Below are positions 54,939 to 63,964 of a stretch of DNA of 64,000 nucleotides, one piece after another. The first letter of the stretch is position 1; every line of letters begins with the position of its first letter. Source of the stretch: Saprospiraceae bacterium (lineage in GTDB: Bacteria; Bacteroidota; Bacteroidia; Chitinophagales; Saprospiraceae); NCBI GenBank assembly GCA_028279185.1, contig JANQSS010000027.1, positions 124,001 to 188,000 of the forward strand, read 5' to 3'. The notes under the pieces were generated by a model, which was given only the letters and a program-made list of their open reading frames with translations, was not told the origin of the DNA and did not search any database. Position numbers and translations under genes: made by a program.

Positions 54939-56534
54939 TTATTTCAATATCGATAGTTTTTGGACAACTAGTCCATCCTCAAATGAAATGCCCAAATAAT
55001 ACATTCCTGGTGGCATTGCACTTGTTATCAATTCGAATTGATTTGCATTAACATTGTCAATTTGTTTAATCGCTTTTCCCTGCCCGTCGAATAGGACAAT
55101 TCTTGTCATTGGAAATTCGGCACCGGATTCTAATCGAACAAAGTTATGCGCGGGGTTCGGACTCATTGTTAAATTGACATCTTCAGCTTCTAACTGGACG
55201 ATCCCGGAGAATCCGCAATCCAATCCAAGACCTGCGCAGAGCCGTGGAGCTGTAACCATAAATACCGTGTCGATATAGGCTTTAGCTTTCGCCGCACTCA
55301 TATCTGGATTCGTCAACAATCCGGATTGATGAATTGTGTCAGCGTTGTAGTCCGTACCCAATGCATTGTTGATTGCATCAACTCGTGCACTTAATACATT
55401 GTAATCCCACCAATCCCAAGGTGATCCGGCACCAGGAGTCAGACCTATAAAAGGATAAAAATTTTGAGTTCCAAGCTTTATCATCTCTCCGGCAATCGTA
55501 ACATCCACGGTTGCGTAGAAATCGATAATTGCTTTAAGTGGATCGTCGGCCGCTGGTATTCCATCAAGTACATCATTTATACCTAAATCATTGGCAACTT
55601 CAACTGCTTCGCGTGTACCGCTAGCTTCATCAAGAACAACAAAATTAGGTCCGGGAACGATAACAGGGCCTACATAGTAAGGTGCGAATATGTCTGTCGG
55701 GCAATGAAAGCCGACCATCGGTGGCTCATTACTCTCTACGTCACCATCAATCCATGATACGTCGCCGAGTGCACCACCCATATTTACGGCCATCTGAATT
55801 TCTGAATTATAACCGACGTGATTTGGCACTGCCAACGTGTCACCGGAAACGGGGTGGATCCCAAATGAGGTTCCATCAAAATTGCCCAGAACTGTAGTAT
55901 CTACAAATGGTTGAAGTGTAACCGTGTTAATGAATTTCGGTAAAACGACCTCCTCAAAATCGTCCAACGTGGCCAATCCATAAGATAGATATCCACCGGT
56001 TCCTACACCCCAGGCACCAATTTTATCCGGGTCGACTCCGAAAGGATTGCCGTTTTCAGCAACGGATCGTCTGATATAACGAACAAGACTTCTAGAGTCT
56101 TGAATACCGCGGTAGGCAGCCTGTAACAGAGAGCCTTTACGGACGTTGTCATCCAAGGCTTGTGGAAGCCATCCTTGACGGTAAGTGTACGAAAAGACAA
56201 CGTAACCTCGCTTTGCCAAACGAGTCGCCACTTCGACTATAACAGAATCATCTTTGAAGCCTGTTGCAGCCTGATTAACAATTCTGGGAATAAAACTTCC
56301 CGTATGTGCAAGAACAATAGCGGGTCGGTTAGTCAATGTATCACCAGTGGGAGCGTATACATCAGTTTTTAGCTCGATGAATGCCATTTGCAATACATCG
56401 ACGTTACCCGCATAAGATTGATCGGTTAGGACCGTAACATCATCGAAAACTTCATCTATATATCGGTGGTCTTGTGCGTTGAGCCCGACTACCAGAAATA
56501 ATAGAATAAAAAAATTGAGTAAAATCTTCTTCAT
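54939..56534 (-). CDS. T9SS-exported alpha/beta-hydrolase-fold protein lacking the nucleophile serine
   Basis: The 531-residue protein has a signal peptide ending LVVGLNAQ, an alpha/beta-hydrolase-like core (KTDVYAP, PAIVLAHTGSF, YVVFSYTYRQGW, RSLVRYIRRSVAENGNPFGVDPDKIGAWG) and a type A T9SS sorting domain (about 456-531, MSPNPAHNFVRLES ... PPGMYYLGISF ... QKLSIL). The elbow region is GVGTGGYLSYG (residues 176-186). In place of the usual G-x-S-x-G serine there is Gly178. It may be a non-catalytic binding protein or use another residue. It begins 15 bases after the TonB receptor gene, pointing to joint expression. Confidence 0.78.
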   Translation of the reverse strand: MKKILLNFFILLFLVVGLNAQDHRYIDEVFDDVTVLTDQSYAGNVDVLQMAFIELKTDVYAPTGDTLTNRPAIVLAHTGSFIPRIVNQAATGFKDDSVIVEVATRLAKRGYVVFSYTYRQGWLPQALDDNVRKGSLLQAAYRGIQDSRSLVRYIRRSVAENGNPFGVDPDKIGAWGVGTGGYLSYGLATLDDFEEVVLPKFINTVTLQPFVDTTVLGNFDGTSFGIHPVSGDTLAVPNHVGYNSEIQMAVNMGGALGDVSWIDGDVESNEPPMVGFHCPTDIFAPYYVGPVIVPGPNFVVLDEASGTREAVEVANDLGINDVLDGIPAADDPLKAIIDFYATVDVTIAGEMIKLGTQNFYPFIGLTPGAGSPWDWWDYNVLSARVDAINNALGTDYNADTIHQSGLLTNPDMSAAKAKAYIDTVFMVTAPRLCAGLGLDCGFSGIVQLEAEDVNLTMSPNPAHNFVRLESGAEFPMTRIVLFDGQGKAIKQIDNVNANQFELITSAMPPGMYYLGISFEDGLVVQKLSILK

Positions 56535-56549
56535 AATTAATAGTTGAGT

Positions 56550-59348
56550 TTATTTCTTGACAAAATCATATACTAACGAAGCATAGGCAAATCGACCAAT
56601 AACGGGTCCGCCAAATGCTTGATTAACTTTCTTATTTAACAAGTTCGATGCGCCGACTTTAAATGTAACATTTAATCCAGGATGCCGCCAATTAAATTGA
56701 CCATCCAAAAGTCCATACGCAGGAACAACTCCTGTGAATTGTGGGCTCCCTTCAAATAGAAATTCTTCTTGCCACTTATAATTAAAATTAAAACCAAAGA
56801 GAATCGGTCCAACAAGATTAATATCACGGCCATTTACACCAATATTGTATTTATATTTTGGCGTATTATAAGCTGGAATAATTGGATCATCTGTTTCCGT
56901 ATTGAGTACATTATAGCTAAAATTTCCAACAAGCGACATTTTATCCATGAAGTAATAATTTAATCCAATGGAAAAACCTTGTGTCGTAACCTGATTTAAA
57001 GAATTAGCAGAAACGCGATAGATGCGCTGCGTTATAGGAATACCCGCTGGGCCGAATGTAGCATCCACGCCTAACTGATACCCGATGAATTGATCATACC
57101 AGCTATAATAATATCCAGCATCGACATATAGCTTTTCAGACAAAATTGTCCGGTATCCTAGTTCAACTGTTTTTACCTTTTCAGGTTGAAGCGGGTCAAC
57201 ATCGAAAAATCTTAATGTATCCGGGTCGCCTGAATTTAAAAAATCAACGTAAGAATCTGTGGTTAGTAAATCATTAATGCCCGTAATATTTCCTATTAAT
57301 ATAGCCGGTCCCACGTTGTAATTTAAGTATTGCTCGGTTAATGTCGGATTACGGATACCTGAACTAAAATTTAATCGAAGGTAATTATCTGTTTTTGGAC
57401 TATATACTAAAGAAAGAGCTGGTGAAAATAAATAGTCAAAGTTTTGATGCTTATCCAAACGACCGGAGGCATTAATTTTTAGTTTGTTTTGTGCTGTGGA
57501 AATAGAAACTCCAGCATAGGCTCCAAACTCATATGTAGTTAGATCTCTGCCATTTGTGTCAAGTAAAATAGAGCCTTTCGAGTCGGGTAAGTATGACCGG
57601 TAATTACCACCAAGCCGAATATCCATGTCCTCAACGACTCCGCCTGAAGCAACATGATCAAATATATATTCACCGTGAATGTGATAAAGGGCGGATTTAT
57701 CGAAAAAACGTGTTCCTCCTTCGGAATTTGCAATACGACCTGTAATGTCGTTAAATGCGTTTTGAAAACGCTCGGTGCCCGGTTCAAATCGATCTTGCGT
57801 CTCTTGAATTACATCTCCCATGTTAGCGGCTTCCAGCGCCATGGCGTGGTAAAGAAATAACGAATCCGTATTGGCAGCAAGAACGGCATTTAAGGCAGCA
57901 TTAAATCCCTCCGGATTTCCGATATACATCAATGGATCGGGGTACCCTTCAAAAGCCCGAATACGTGCATTTATTTGACGCGACCAAAAATTAGAATAGT
58001 CAACATTAAATGAGGCGTCGTCTTTGGCTCTTCGCTGTAATTGAATTGCTGTGAAATATGGATCATATGAATCTCCGGCATCTTCATGAGTCAAATAGGC
58101 CCGTAAAAAATATTTGTCCTTCTTTTTTAGTTCAACACGGTGTTGGTAGAATTGAATATTTTTTAAACTAAACCGGTTATCTCCTTGGTAAACAGTGGTA
58201 CCGCCACCATAACTTGATGATAATATTATTTCCGGAGATTCGTACGTCATGCTAGGGCTTAGTCTAAAATGAAAAGCACCACTCAGTTTTAAATTTTCAG
58301 TATCATAATCCACTAAATCGATCTCCCGATACCCAGAACGGTAAAATACACCTAGACCAGGTTTGGCAAGGCCATTATTCCGATTATCACTAGCCAACTG
58401 AAATTCGTCTCCGTAAATATTAACAGCGTCAAAACGCCCAGGATTTGTTTCGTCGCTAATAGTCCCTGGAATAGGACCGTAGTCGACCGCTTCCCAGTCA
58501 TTGGCCTGTAATGCAAAGGCATTTAGCTTAAAGGCAAATACATCATCTCCGTTTTTGTTTTGTACTGCATCAGCCCATCGCAGCGCCCCTTCGATCAAAT
58601 TTCGCTCTCCAATTTTAACCATGGCCGAAACCCCTTTGTGGAAGAAAGGGTCCTTACTCTGCATACTGATAACGCCATTAAATGCACCCGGTCCGTAAAA
58701 AGCGGAACTTGCTCCAACCACCAGGTCGACTTTGTTGATATCGAGCTCCGAGGCTCCAAGGAAATTCCCCAATGAGAAGTTGAGACCCGGACTTTGATTG
58801 TCAACACCATCAATAAGCTGAAGCGATCTCACGGGGCTCGTGCTGTTGAAGCCGCGTGTATTGACGATTTTAAATCCTAGACTTGCTGCCGTAAGATCAA
58901 CATCTTTTAAAGACCCTAATCCATCATAAAAACTCGCGGCCGGTGTCTCCTTAATAGCTACGATGTCCAGCGATTCGACAGTTAATGGCGACTCGCGCTG
59001 TTTCTCCGTGATACGCCGGCCCTTAATTTCAACCGTTTCTATTATTTGTGCATCACTACCCAGCTTCACTTTAATGTCACCACTGCTTTCGATGGCAATT
59101 TCCTTGGTTGCATAACCTACATAGGAAACCTCTATTATAACCGGGTAGGTAAAATCGGATTTGAAAAGAAAGGATCCATCGTATTCGGTTATTGTTCCTT
59201 GCGTTGTGCCTTTGATCAAAACCGTAGCACCTACAAGAGGCTCACCATCCAATTCGTCTAATACAGTGCCTTGGACCGTATTTTGTGCACTTAAACAACA
59301 ATGAATGCCAAAAAAGGCCAGTAGCAGGCATAGGAATTTACTATTCAT
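56550..59348 (-). CDS. TonB-dependent receptor with carboxypeptidase-regulatory-like N-terminal domain
   Basis: The 932-residue outer-membrane receptor has a signal peptide, a CarboxypepD_reg-like domain (TVQGTVLDELDGEPLVGATVLIKGTTQGTITEYDGSFLFK), a plug with ETVEIKGRR, GLGSLKDVDLTAASLGFKIVNTRGF and LQLIDGVDNQSPGLN, and a barrel of about 22 strands ending FAYASLVYDFVKK. No SusD gene is adjacent, so it is not a plain SusC pair. The likely role is uptake of a large or complex substrate, perhaps together with the T9SS protein encoded 15 bases downstream. A GTG precedes the chosen ATG by one codon. Confidence 0.92.
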   Translation of the reverse strand: MNSKFLCLLLAFFGIHCCLSAQNTVQGTVLDELDGEPLVGATVLIKGTTQGTITEYDGSFLFKSDFTYPVIIEVSYVGYATKEIAIESSGDIKVKLGSDAQIIETVEIKGRRITEKQRESPLTVESLDIVAIKETPAASFYDGLGSLKDVDLTAASLGFKIVNTRGFNSTSPVRSLQLIDGVDNQSPGLNFSLGNFLGASELDINKVDLVVGASSAFYGPGAFNGVISMQSKDPFFHKGVSAMVKIGERNLIEGALRWADAVQNKNGDDVFAFKLNAFALQANDWEAVDYGPIPGTISDETNPGRFDAVNIYGDEFQLASDNRNNGLAKPGLGVFYRSGYREIDLVDYDTENLKLSGAFHFRLSPSMTYESPEIILSSSYGGGTTVYQGDNRFSLKNIQFYQHRVELKKKDKYFLRAYLTHEDAGDSYDPYFTAIQLQRRAKDDASFNVDYSNFWSRQINARIRAFEGYPDPLMYIGNPEGFNAALNAVLAANTDSLFLYHAMALEAANMGDVIQETQDRFEPGTERFQNAFNDITGRIANSEGGTRFFDKSALYHIHGEYIFDHVASGGVVEDMDIRLGGNYRSYLPDSKGSILLDTNGRDLTTYEFGAYAGVSISTAQNKLKINASGRLDKHQNFDYLFSPALSLVYSPKTDNYLRLNFSSGIRNPTLTEQYLNYNVGPAILIGNITGINDLLTTDSYVDFLNSGDPDTLRFFDVDPLQPEKVKTVELGYRTILSEKLYVDAGYYYSWYDQFIGYQLGVDATFGPAGIPITQRIYRVSANSLNQVTTQGFSIGLNYYFMDKMSLVGNFSYNVLNTETDDPIIPAYNTPKYKYNIGVNGRDINLVGPILFGFNFNYKWQEEFLFEGSPQFTGVVPAYGLLDGQFNWRHPGLNVTFKVGASNLLNKKVNQAFGGPVIGRFAYASLVYDFVKK

Positions 59349-59421
59349 CACGTGTTATACTTTACAGCGATTTCTTGAAACAGCGAATAAGATATATAAA
59401 ATTGCGATTATATACGCAGTT

Positions 59422-60351
59422 TTATGTCATTTGCTTATCAGCTGTACGATTTGCAGAATTAAGTTTTTTTTGGAGTTTGTGTCGCAAACCAAGCCGATAG
59501 AAGTCATATAACTTCAAAAGATGTATCCCTGATTTCAACAGGTGTTCATTTAATCGGCATGAAATGCTTGCCAAATATAGTAGGATTTTACCGATGGTTG
59601 ATGTTTTTTGACTTTGATAAAAAGCCTCAAGCTTTACATCCGGGCTTCGGTTCGAATTGCTCAATTTCACTATAGTCGTTACGGCCTCGGAAGCATTTTT
59701 TAAAAATTTATCATTGGTATTCAATCCTATATGTATTACATAATTATCAATGTGTTTTATTTGAAGCCCATAACCCAGCACCTGTTTTGCCCATAGACTG
59801 TCCTCATAACCATAACCGGATATTTCCTGGTCAAATGGAATTTGCCCGAGAACTTTTCGGGAGCAACAAAAGTTATTGGAGAAAAAGTAGCGCGCGGGAG
59901 TCTGATTCCTGATCAACGCGGACTTGCTTTCCCGGTTTCGTCCGTATTTCCAATGCAAATGCTTTTTTATTCCTGGGCTTGATTTGGAGTATTTCGTGCC
60001 TCCTACGATAACTGTTTTCGGATCGACGTGATTGGCGTATTGGGTCAAAAAGGTATTCGTGTCTAATATTCTGCTATCGCCATCTATGAAAACCAATGTA
60101 TCGTATATGGCATGTTGGACGAGTTTATTTCGTGTTTTAGATCGTCCCAAATTAGTATCATTAGAGAGTAGTGTTAGGGATGTAATATCCTCATATTCAG
60201 ATTGTAAGGCATCGTAAAGAGTGGTGTCTGGTGAAGCGTCGTCACAAACGACTACCTGAATCTCAATGTTAGAAATTTCGCCAGCAACAAGGATGTCCTG
60301 TACCAATGGTCGCGTGTCAAAATTGTACATCGGAATGAGAACAGAGAGCAT
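59422..60351 (-). CDS. Family 2 glycosyltransferase
   Basis: The 309-residue GT2 enzyme has LSVLIPMYNFDTRP, VVCDDASPD, NLGRSKTRNKL, the metal-binding FIDGDSRI and the later FSNNFCCSRKVLGQIPFDQEISGYGYEDSLWAKQVLGYG, which is typical of GT-A type chain-elongating enzymes with an ED acceptor-side motif. The substrate is unknown. It lies alone, divergent from mqnE. A TATCTTCG box four bases upstream of its ATG suggests a near-leaderless mRNA. Confidence 0.88.
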   Translation of the reverse strand: MLSVLIPMYNFDTRPLVQDILVAGEISNIEIQVVVCDDASPDTTLYDALQSEYEDITSLTLLSNDTNLGRSKTRNKLVQHAIYDTLVFIDGDSRILDTNTFLTQYANHVDPKTVIVGGTKYSKSSPGIKKHLHWKYGRNRESKSALIRNQTPARYFFSNNFCCSRKVLGQIPFDQEISGYGYEDSLWAKQVLGYGLQIKHIDNYVIHIGLNTNDKFLKNASEAVTTIVKLSNSNRSPDVKLEAFYQSQKTSTIGKILLYLASISCRLNEHLLKSGIHLLKLYDFYRLGLRHKLQKKLNSANRTADKQMT

Positions 60352-60709
60352 GAGGCGAAGATAGGTGATTGTACAAAGGAGTGAAAAAGATGGCCCTACT
60401 AAACCGGAATAGCGGGAAAGTAATGAATGGGTTAAAAAGGATAGAAACTAGATGTTTTACCATGCTACACCACATGTCGTACGGTTATCATACTGCAGGT
60501 TTGTTGTATAAATATTGATTATTAAAATTTTATATATAGCACTAATATTTAATGTAAATATGGTTTTTAATTTGGCGATTTGTTCACTCTTGTAAAATTC
60601 GGAAGAACCACTTCTTGATTTAATTGTTTCTGTGCTTATAGGTATATCCGTAGAAGGCATTTTAAAGAAGTCGCTTCTCATTCCTTGTCTTACTTTTACA
60701 ACTCTAAAA
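60352..60709. other. Divergent intergenic region before mqnE
   Basis: This 358-base region holds a -7-like box for the GT2 gene (CGAAGATA at 60356-60363 on the plus strand) and TACTTTTA at 60691-60698, one mismatch from TAnnTTTG and 11 bases before the mqnE ATG. Nothing else is supportable. No hairpin or RNA gene stands out. Confidence 0.5.
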
Positions 60710-61891
60710 ATGAAAGCAATACTGGATAATAATATTAAAGATGGTCGTCTTAAGACCATAGCGCGGAAAGTGTTTGACAGCGAACGTTTATCTGAAAGTG
60801 ATGGCTTATATCTTTTCGAACATGGTTCACTCGCTCTTTTGGGCATACTTGCCAATCATGATCGTCAAAGAAGACACGGCGATACGACTTATTTCAACCG
60901 CAACTTCCATATTGAACCGACTAACGTCTGTCTTTATACATGTACATTTTGTTCATATAGTCGCCTCATTAAAAAAAGGGAACAAGGATGGGAGTACAGC
61001 TTGGCCGAAATTATGGATATCGTTAAAAAATATGATGGTCAACCAGTAACAGAAGTTCATATCGTAGGAGGTGTACTGCCACAGTACGACGTCAAGTTTT
61101 ATGTGGATCTATTTAAGGCTATTAAATCTCACCGCCCCGAATTGCATATAAAGGCGCTAACACCTGTCGAATTTCATTATATCTTCAAAAAGGCAAAAAT
61201 TAGTTATAAGGAAGGTCTGGAGATTTTAGCGGAAGCTGGATTGGATTCAGTACCTGGCGGAGGAGCTGAGATATTTGATGAAAAAATTAGGAGCGAAATT
61301 GCCGGCGGAAAATGTTCATCAGATCAATGGATTGAATTACATGAAATTTGGCATAATATGGGTAAACGGTCAAATGCCACCATGTTGTACGGTCATATTG
61401 AAAACTACAGCCATCGGATAGACCACATGTCACGTTTAAGACAATTGCAAGATCGGACAGGCGGATTTCAAACATTTATTCCCTTAAAATTCAGAAACCA
61501 GGGAAATCAATTATCTCATTTGCCTGAGTTACCTGCGCATGAGGATCTGAAAAATTATGCAGTTTCACGATTATTTATGGATAATTTTGAACATATTAAA
61601 GCATACTGGCCTATGATTGGCAGGCAAATGGCTCAATTGTCGCTGAACTTTGGTGTAGATGATATTGATGGAACAATTGATGATACGACAAAAATATATT
61701 CGATGGCTGGTTCGGAAGAGCAATCACCGGCTTTGTCTACGTCTCAATTGGTTAATTTAATTAGGGAAGTTAAACGCGTACCAATCGAACGGGATACATT
61801 GTATAATGTCATTACCGATTTCGAAGGGGTTGAGTTTGAAGATGAACACGGAATTAAGGGGTATATGTCTCTTCCAGTAATTAATAATTAA
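60710..61891 (+). CDS. mqnE: Aminofutalosine synthase
   Basis: MqnE is a radical-SAM enzyme that joins chorismate-derived enolpyruvyl benzoate to adenosylmethionine-derived adenosyl to form aminofutalosine, in the futalosine route to menaquinone. From the ATG at 60710 it has 393 residues, the family size. The radical-SAM cysteines are Cys74, Cys78 and Cys81 (NVCLYTCTFCSYSR). Later motifs are TEVHIVGGVLPQYD, KALTPVEFHYIFK and LDSVPGGGAEIF. An upstream in-frame GTG would add an unconserved leader. mqnA follows 16 bases after its stop. Confidence 0.95.
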   Translation: MKAILDNNIKDGRLKTIARKVFDSERLSESDGLYLFEHGSLALLGILANHDRQRRHGDTTYFNRNFHIEPTNVCLYTCTFCSYSRLIKKREQGWEYSLAEIMDIVKKYDGQPVTEVHIVGGVLPQYDVKFYVDLFKAIKSHRPELHIKALTPVEFHYIFKKAKISYKEGLEILAEAGLDSVPGGGAEIFDEKIRSEIAGGKCSSDQWIELHEIWHNMGKRSNATMLYGHIENYSHRIDHMSRLRQLQDRTGGFQTFIPLKFRNQGNQLSHLPELPAHEDLKNYAVSRLFMDNFEHIKAYWPMIGRQMAQLSLNFGVDDIDGTIDDTTKIYSMAGSEEQSPALSTSQLVNLIREVKRVPIERDTLYNVITDFEGVEFEDEHGIKGYMSLPVINN

Positions 61892-61907
61892 GGGCATTTA
61901 CTGTTTG

Positions 61908-62645
61908 ATGAAGAAATTGAAAATTGCGGCTGTTGAATATATTAATACACTACCATTTTTACAGGGCTTACGTACTACGTCGTTTTTTGATCAACTCGAA
62001 ATTGAGGCAGTAAATCCGGCGACCTGTGCGAATTTATTTTATGACAGTATTGTTGATGTTGCCTTGGTCCCGGTTGGATCTTTACATCAGTTTTCGGACT
62101 ATAAAATAATAACGGAATACTGCATTGGATCTGAGGGGCCAGTAGATACAGTAGCTGTTTTAAGTGATAAACCGATTGCTGAAGTCGAGCGAATTGTACT
62201 TGATCCGCATAGTCGGACTTCAGCCATGCTAATCCAGATTTTATGCAATAAATATTGGCAGCTAAAAAATATTCATTTTACTGATGTAGGATCCGAAGGG
62301 TTAAGTGAGGGTTATTTATTTATAGGGGATAAGGTGAAAGAAAAAGAAAAGCAGTTTTCCTTTAAATATGACTTGGGCGAAGCATGGACAAATATGACAT
62401 CACGCCCTATGGTGTTTGCCGTTTGGGTTGCGAGGCTGTATGTCGATGATAACATCATTTCAAAACTGAATGCCGCGTTTAAGGTTTCTTTAAACAGTTT
62501 GGATAAGTTAAATTTACAGCATTGTGGCAATGCATTATACTGGCGCAATTACTTAAAAAACTCAATTCGATTTAAATTTGACGAAACAGCGAAGCAAGGC
62601 CTCAAGCTATTTTTACAATATGCTGAACAATTAATTCGAGTATGA
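61908..62645 (+). CDS. mqnA: Chorismate dehydratase
   Basis: MqnA dehydrates chorismate to 3-enolpyruvylbenzoate, the first step of the futalosine pathway, so it supplies the substrate for MqnE. The 245-residue protein starts at the ATG at 61908 (a TTG one codon earlier is less likely). It has KIAAVEYINTLPFLQGL, PATCANLFYDSIVDVALVPVGS, LDPHSRTSAMLIQIL and FVADTMA-like CTA motifs of the periplasmic-binding-type fold (DLGEAWTNMTSRPMVFAVWVA). Its stop overlaps the next gene by ATGA. Confidence 0.93.
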   Translation: MKKLKIAAVEYINTLPFLQGLRTTSFFDQLEIEAVNPATCANLFYDSIVDVALVPVGSLHQFSDYKIITEYCIGSEGPVDTVAVLSDKPIAEVERIVLDPHSRTSAMLIQILCNKYWQLKNIHFTDVGSEGLSEGYLFIGDKVKEKEKQFSFKYDLGEAWTNMTSRPMVFAVWVARLYVDDNIISKLNAAFKVSLNSLDKLNLQHCGNALYWRNYLKNSIRFKFDETAKQGLKLFLQYAEQLIRV

Positions 62646-63250
62646 TAGTTGATGTACATCCTATAAATCCGGAACGAAGGAAAATTCTAAACATTAAAAA
62701 TGGGTTATTGGACGGTGGGGTCTTTATAATACCAACGGATAGTGTTTACGCATTGGTTTGTGCGATGAATGACTACCGGGCTGTCGATAGAATTTGTAAA
62801 TTAAAAGGACTCAATCCAGTAAAAGCAAATTTGACATTTATGTGCTATGATATTGCACAAGTGTCCACGTTCACGGCACCTCTACCAAATCAGATATTTC
62901 GACTATTAAAACGAAATACACCTGGACCTTTTACTTTTATTCTTAAATCGAATAATAAAGTGCCTAAGTTGTTCAAAAATAAAAAACGCACAATAGGTGC
63001 AAGAATTCCAGCACATACTTTTTTACAAACATTGATAAGAGAAATTGAATGCCCACTGATGTCAACATCATTGAAATCGGGTGATGACGAATACTATCTG
63101 ACTATTGAAGAAATTGCACCTGAGTGGGAAAAGCGAGTCGATGCCATTATTGACTGTGGACCAGTCGCACAAGTCGAAACAGCAATTATTGATGCGACCA
63201 CAAATGAGATTGAAATAATACGCGAGGGGAAGGAATCACTAAGACGCTAA
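62642..63250 (+). CDS. Sua5/YciO/YrdC-family L-threonylcarbamoyladenylate synthase-like protein
   Basis: The 202-residue protein has the YrdC fold signature GVFIIPTDSVYALVCAMND, CKLKGLNPVKANLTFMC, and TPGPFTFILKSNNKVP, which bind nucleotide and RNA. It would make threonylcarbamoyl-AMP for tRNA t6A37 modification. It is shorter than Sua5 and may be the YciO-like type, for which function is less certain. It overlaps mqnA by four bases, so it is part of the menaquinone-gene transcript. Confidence 0.86.
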   Translation: MIVDVHPINPERRKILNIKNGLLDGGVFIIPTDSVYALVCAMNDYRAVDRICKLKGLNPVKANLTFMCYDIAQVSTFTAPLPNQIFRLLKRNTPGPFTFILKSNNKVPKLFKNKKRTIGARIPAHTFLQTLIREIECPLMSTSLKSGDDEYYLTIEEIAPEWEKRVDAIIDCGPVAQVETAIIDATTNEIEIIREGKESLRR

Positions 63251-63309
63251 GTCGCTTACAAGTTTTTAGACGAAATTTAAATGAAACCTTATTTCGAGTT
63301 TTTAGCTTT

Positions 63310-63894
63310 CTATCTTTTCCGACTTAAATAGAATTTTTCCTGTACAGGTCTGTTCTTTGGAAGCTCAGTAAGCGGTTCGCATGGATGCCAATATGCACGC
63401 ATCTCTTTTGGAAGTCGCTGATAGAGTTTTGTGCCTTCAGATTTCCAAGCAATCATCTCATCACTTACCTGTTTTACTATTTTATGCGGATTTCCAACGA
63501 CGAGTGAACGACGAGGAATATGTTCATTGGCGCGTATAAATGTCATGGCGCCAATAATGCAATCATCTTCTATTTTGACCTCATCCATAATTACGCTATT
63601 CATTCCTATGAGTGTGTTACCTCCAATATGTGCACCATGAATCACTGCGCCGTGGCCGATGTGCGCATTATTTTCGAGCGTAACCGTCACACCCGGGAAC
63701 ATGTGTATAGTGCAACTTTCCTGGACATTACACCCATCTTTTATTACTATTCCTCCCCAATCACCCCGTATTGCTGCAAATGGTCCAATGTACACGTCTT
63801 TACCGATAATTACGTTTCCGGTGACAGCGGCTTGTGGATGCACGAAAGCTGATGGATGCACGACTGGAATAAAATCTTTATAAGCATATATCAT
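63310..63894 (-). CDS. Gamma-carbonic-anhydrase/PaaY-like hexapeptide protein
   Basis: The 194-residue protein (ATG at 63894) is a left-handed beta-helix of hexapeptide repeats: VTGNVIIGKDVYIGPFAAIRGDWGGIVI, HIGHGAVIHGAHIGGNTLIGMNSVI. The His residues in CTIHMF and NAHIGHGAVIHG are in the metal-binding positions of gamma-class carbonic anhydrases. Many proteins of this kind are of unclear activity, so the enzymatic role is a family-level inference. The C-terminal helix LYQRLPKEMRAYWHPCEPLTELP is typical. A TTG 15 bases earlier is less likely as start. Confidence 0.88.
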   Translation of the reverse strand: MIYAYKDFIPVVHPSAFVHPQAAVTGNVIIGKDVYIGPFAAIRGDWGGIVIKDGCNVQESCTIHMFPGVTVTLENNAHIGHGAVIHGAHIGGNTLIGMNSVIMDEVKIEDDCIIGAMTFIRANEHIPRRSLVVGNPHKIVKQVSDEMIAWKSEGTKLYQRLPKEMRAYWHPCEPLTELPKNRPVQEKFYLSRKR

Positions 63895-63912
63895 AATAAC
63901 AAGATGCAATAA

Positions 63913-63946
63913 AAAAGCCGAACACCACTTTTTGCGTTCGGCTTTT
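63913..63946 (-). terminator. Rho-independent terminator of the right-edge minus-strand gene
   Basis: AAAAGCCGAAC and GTTCGGCTTTT make an 11-bp stem. Read on the minus strand it is followed by a T tract (TTTTTTATT). It lies between the right-edge gene end and the hexapeptide gene. Confidence 0.85.
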
Positions 63947-63964
63947 GAGTTATCTATTTTAAAC

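Noticed and set aside
60632..60709. Upstream extension of MqnE
   Set aside because: The 26 extra residues begin at a GTG and do not resemble the family; the ATG at 60710 gives the normal length.
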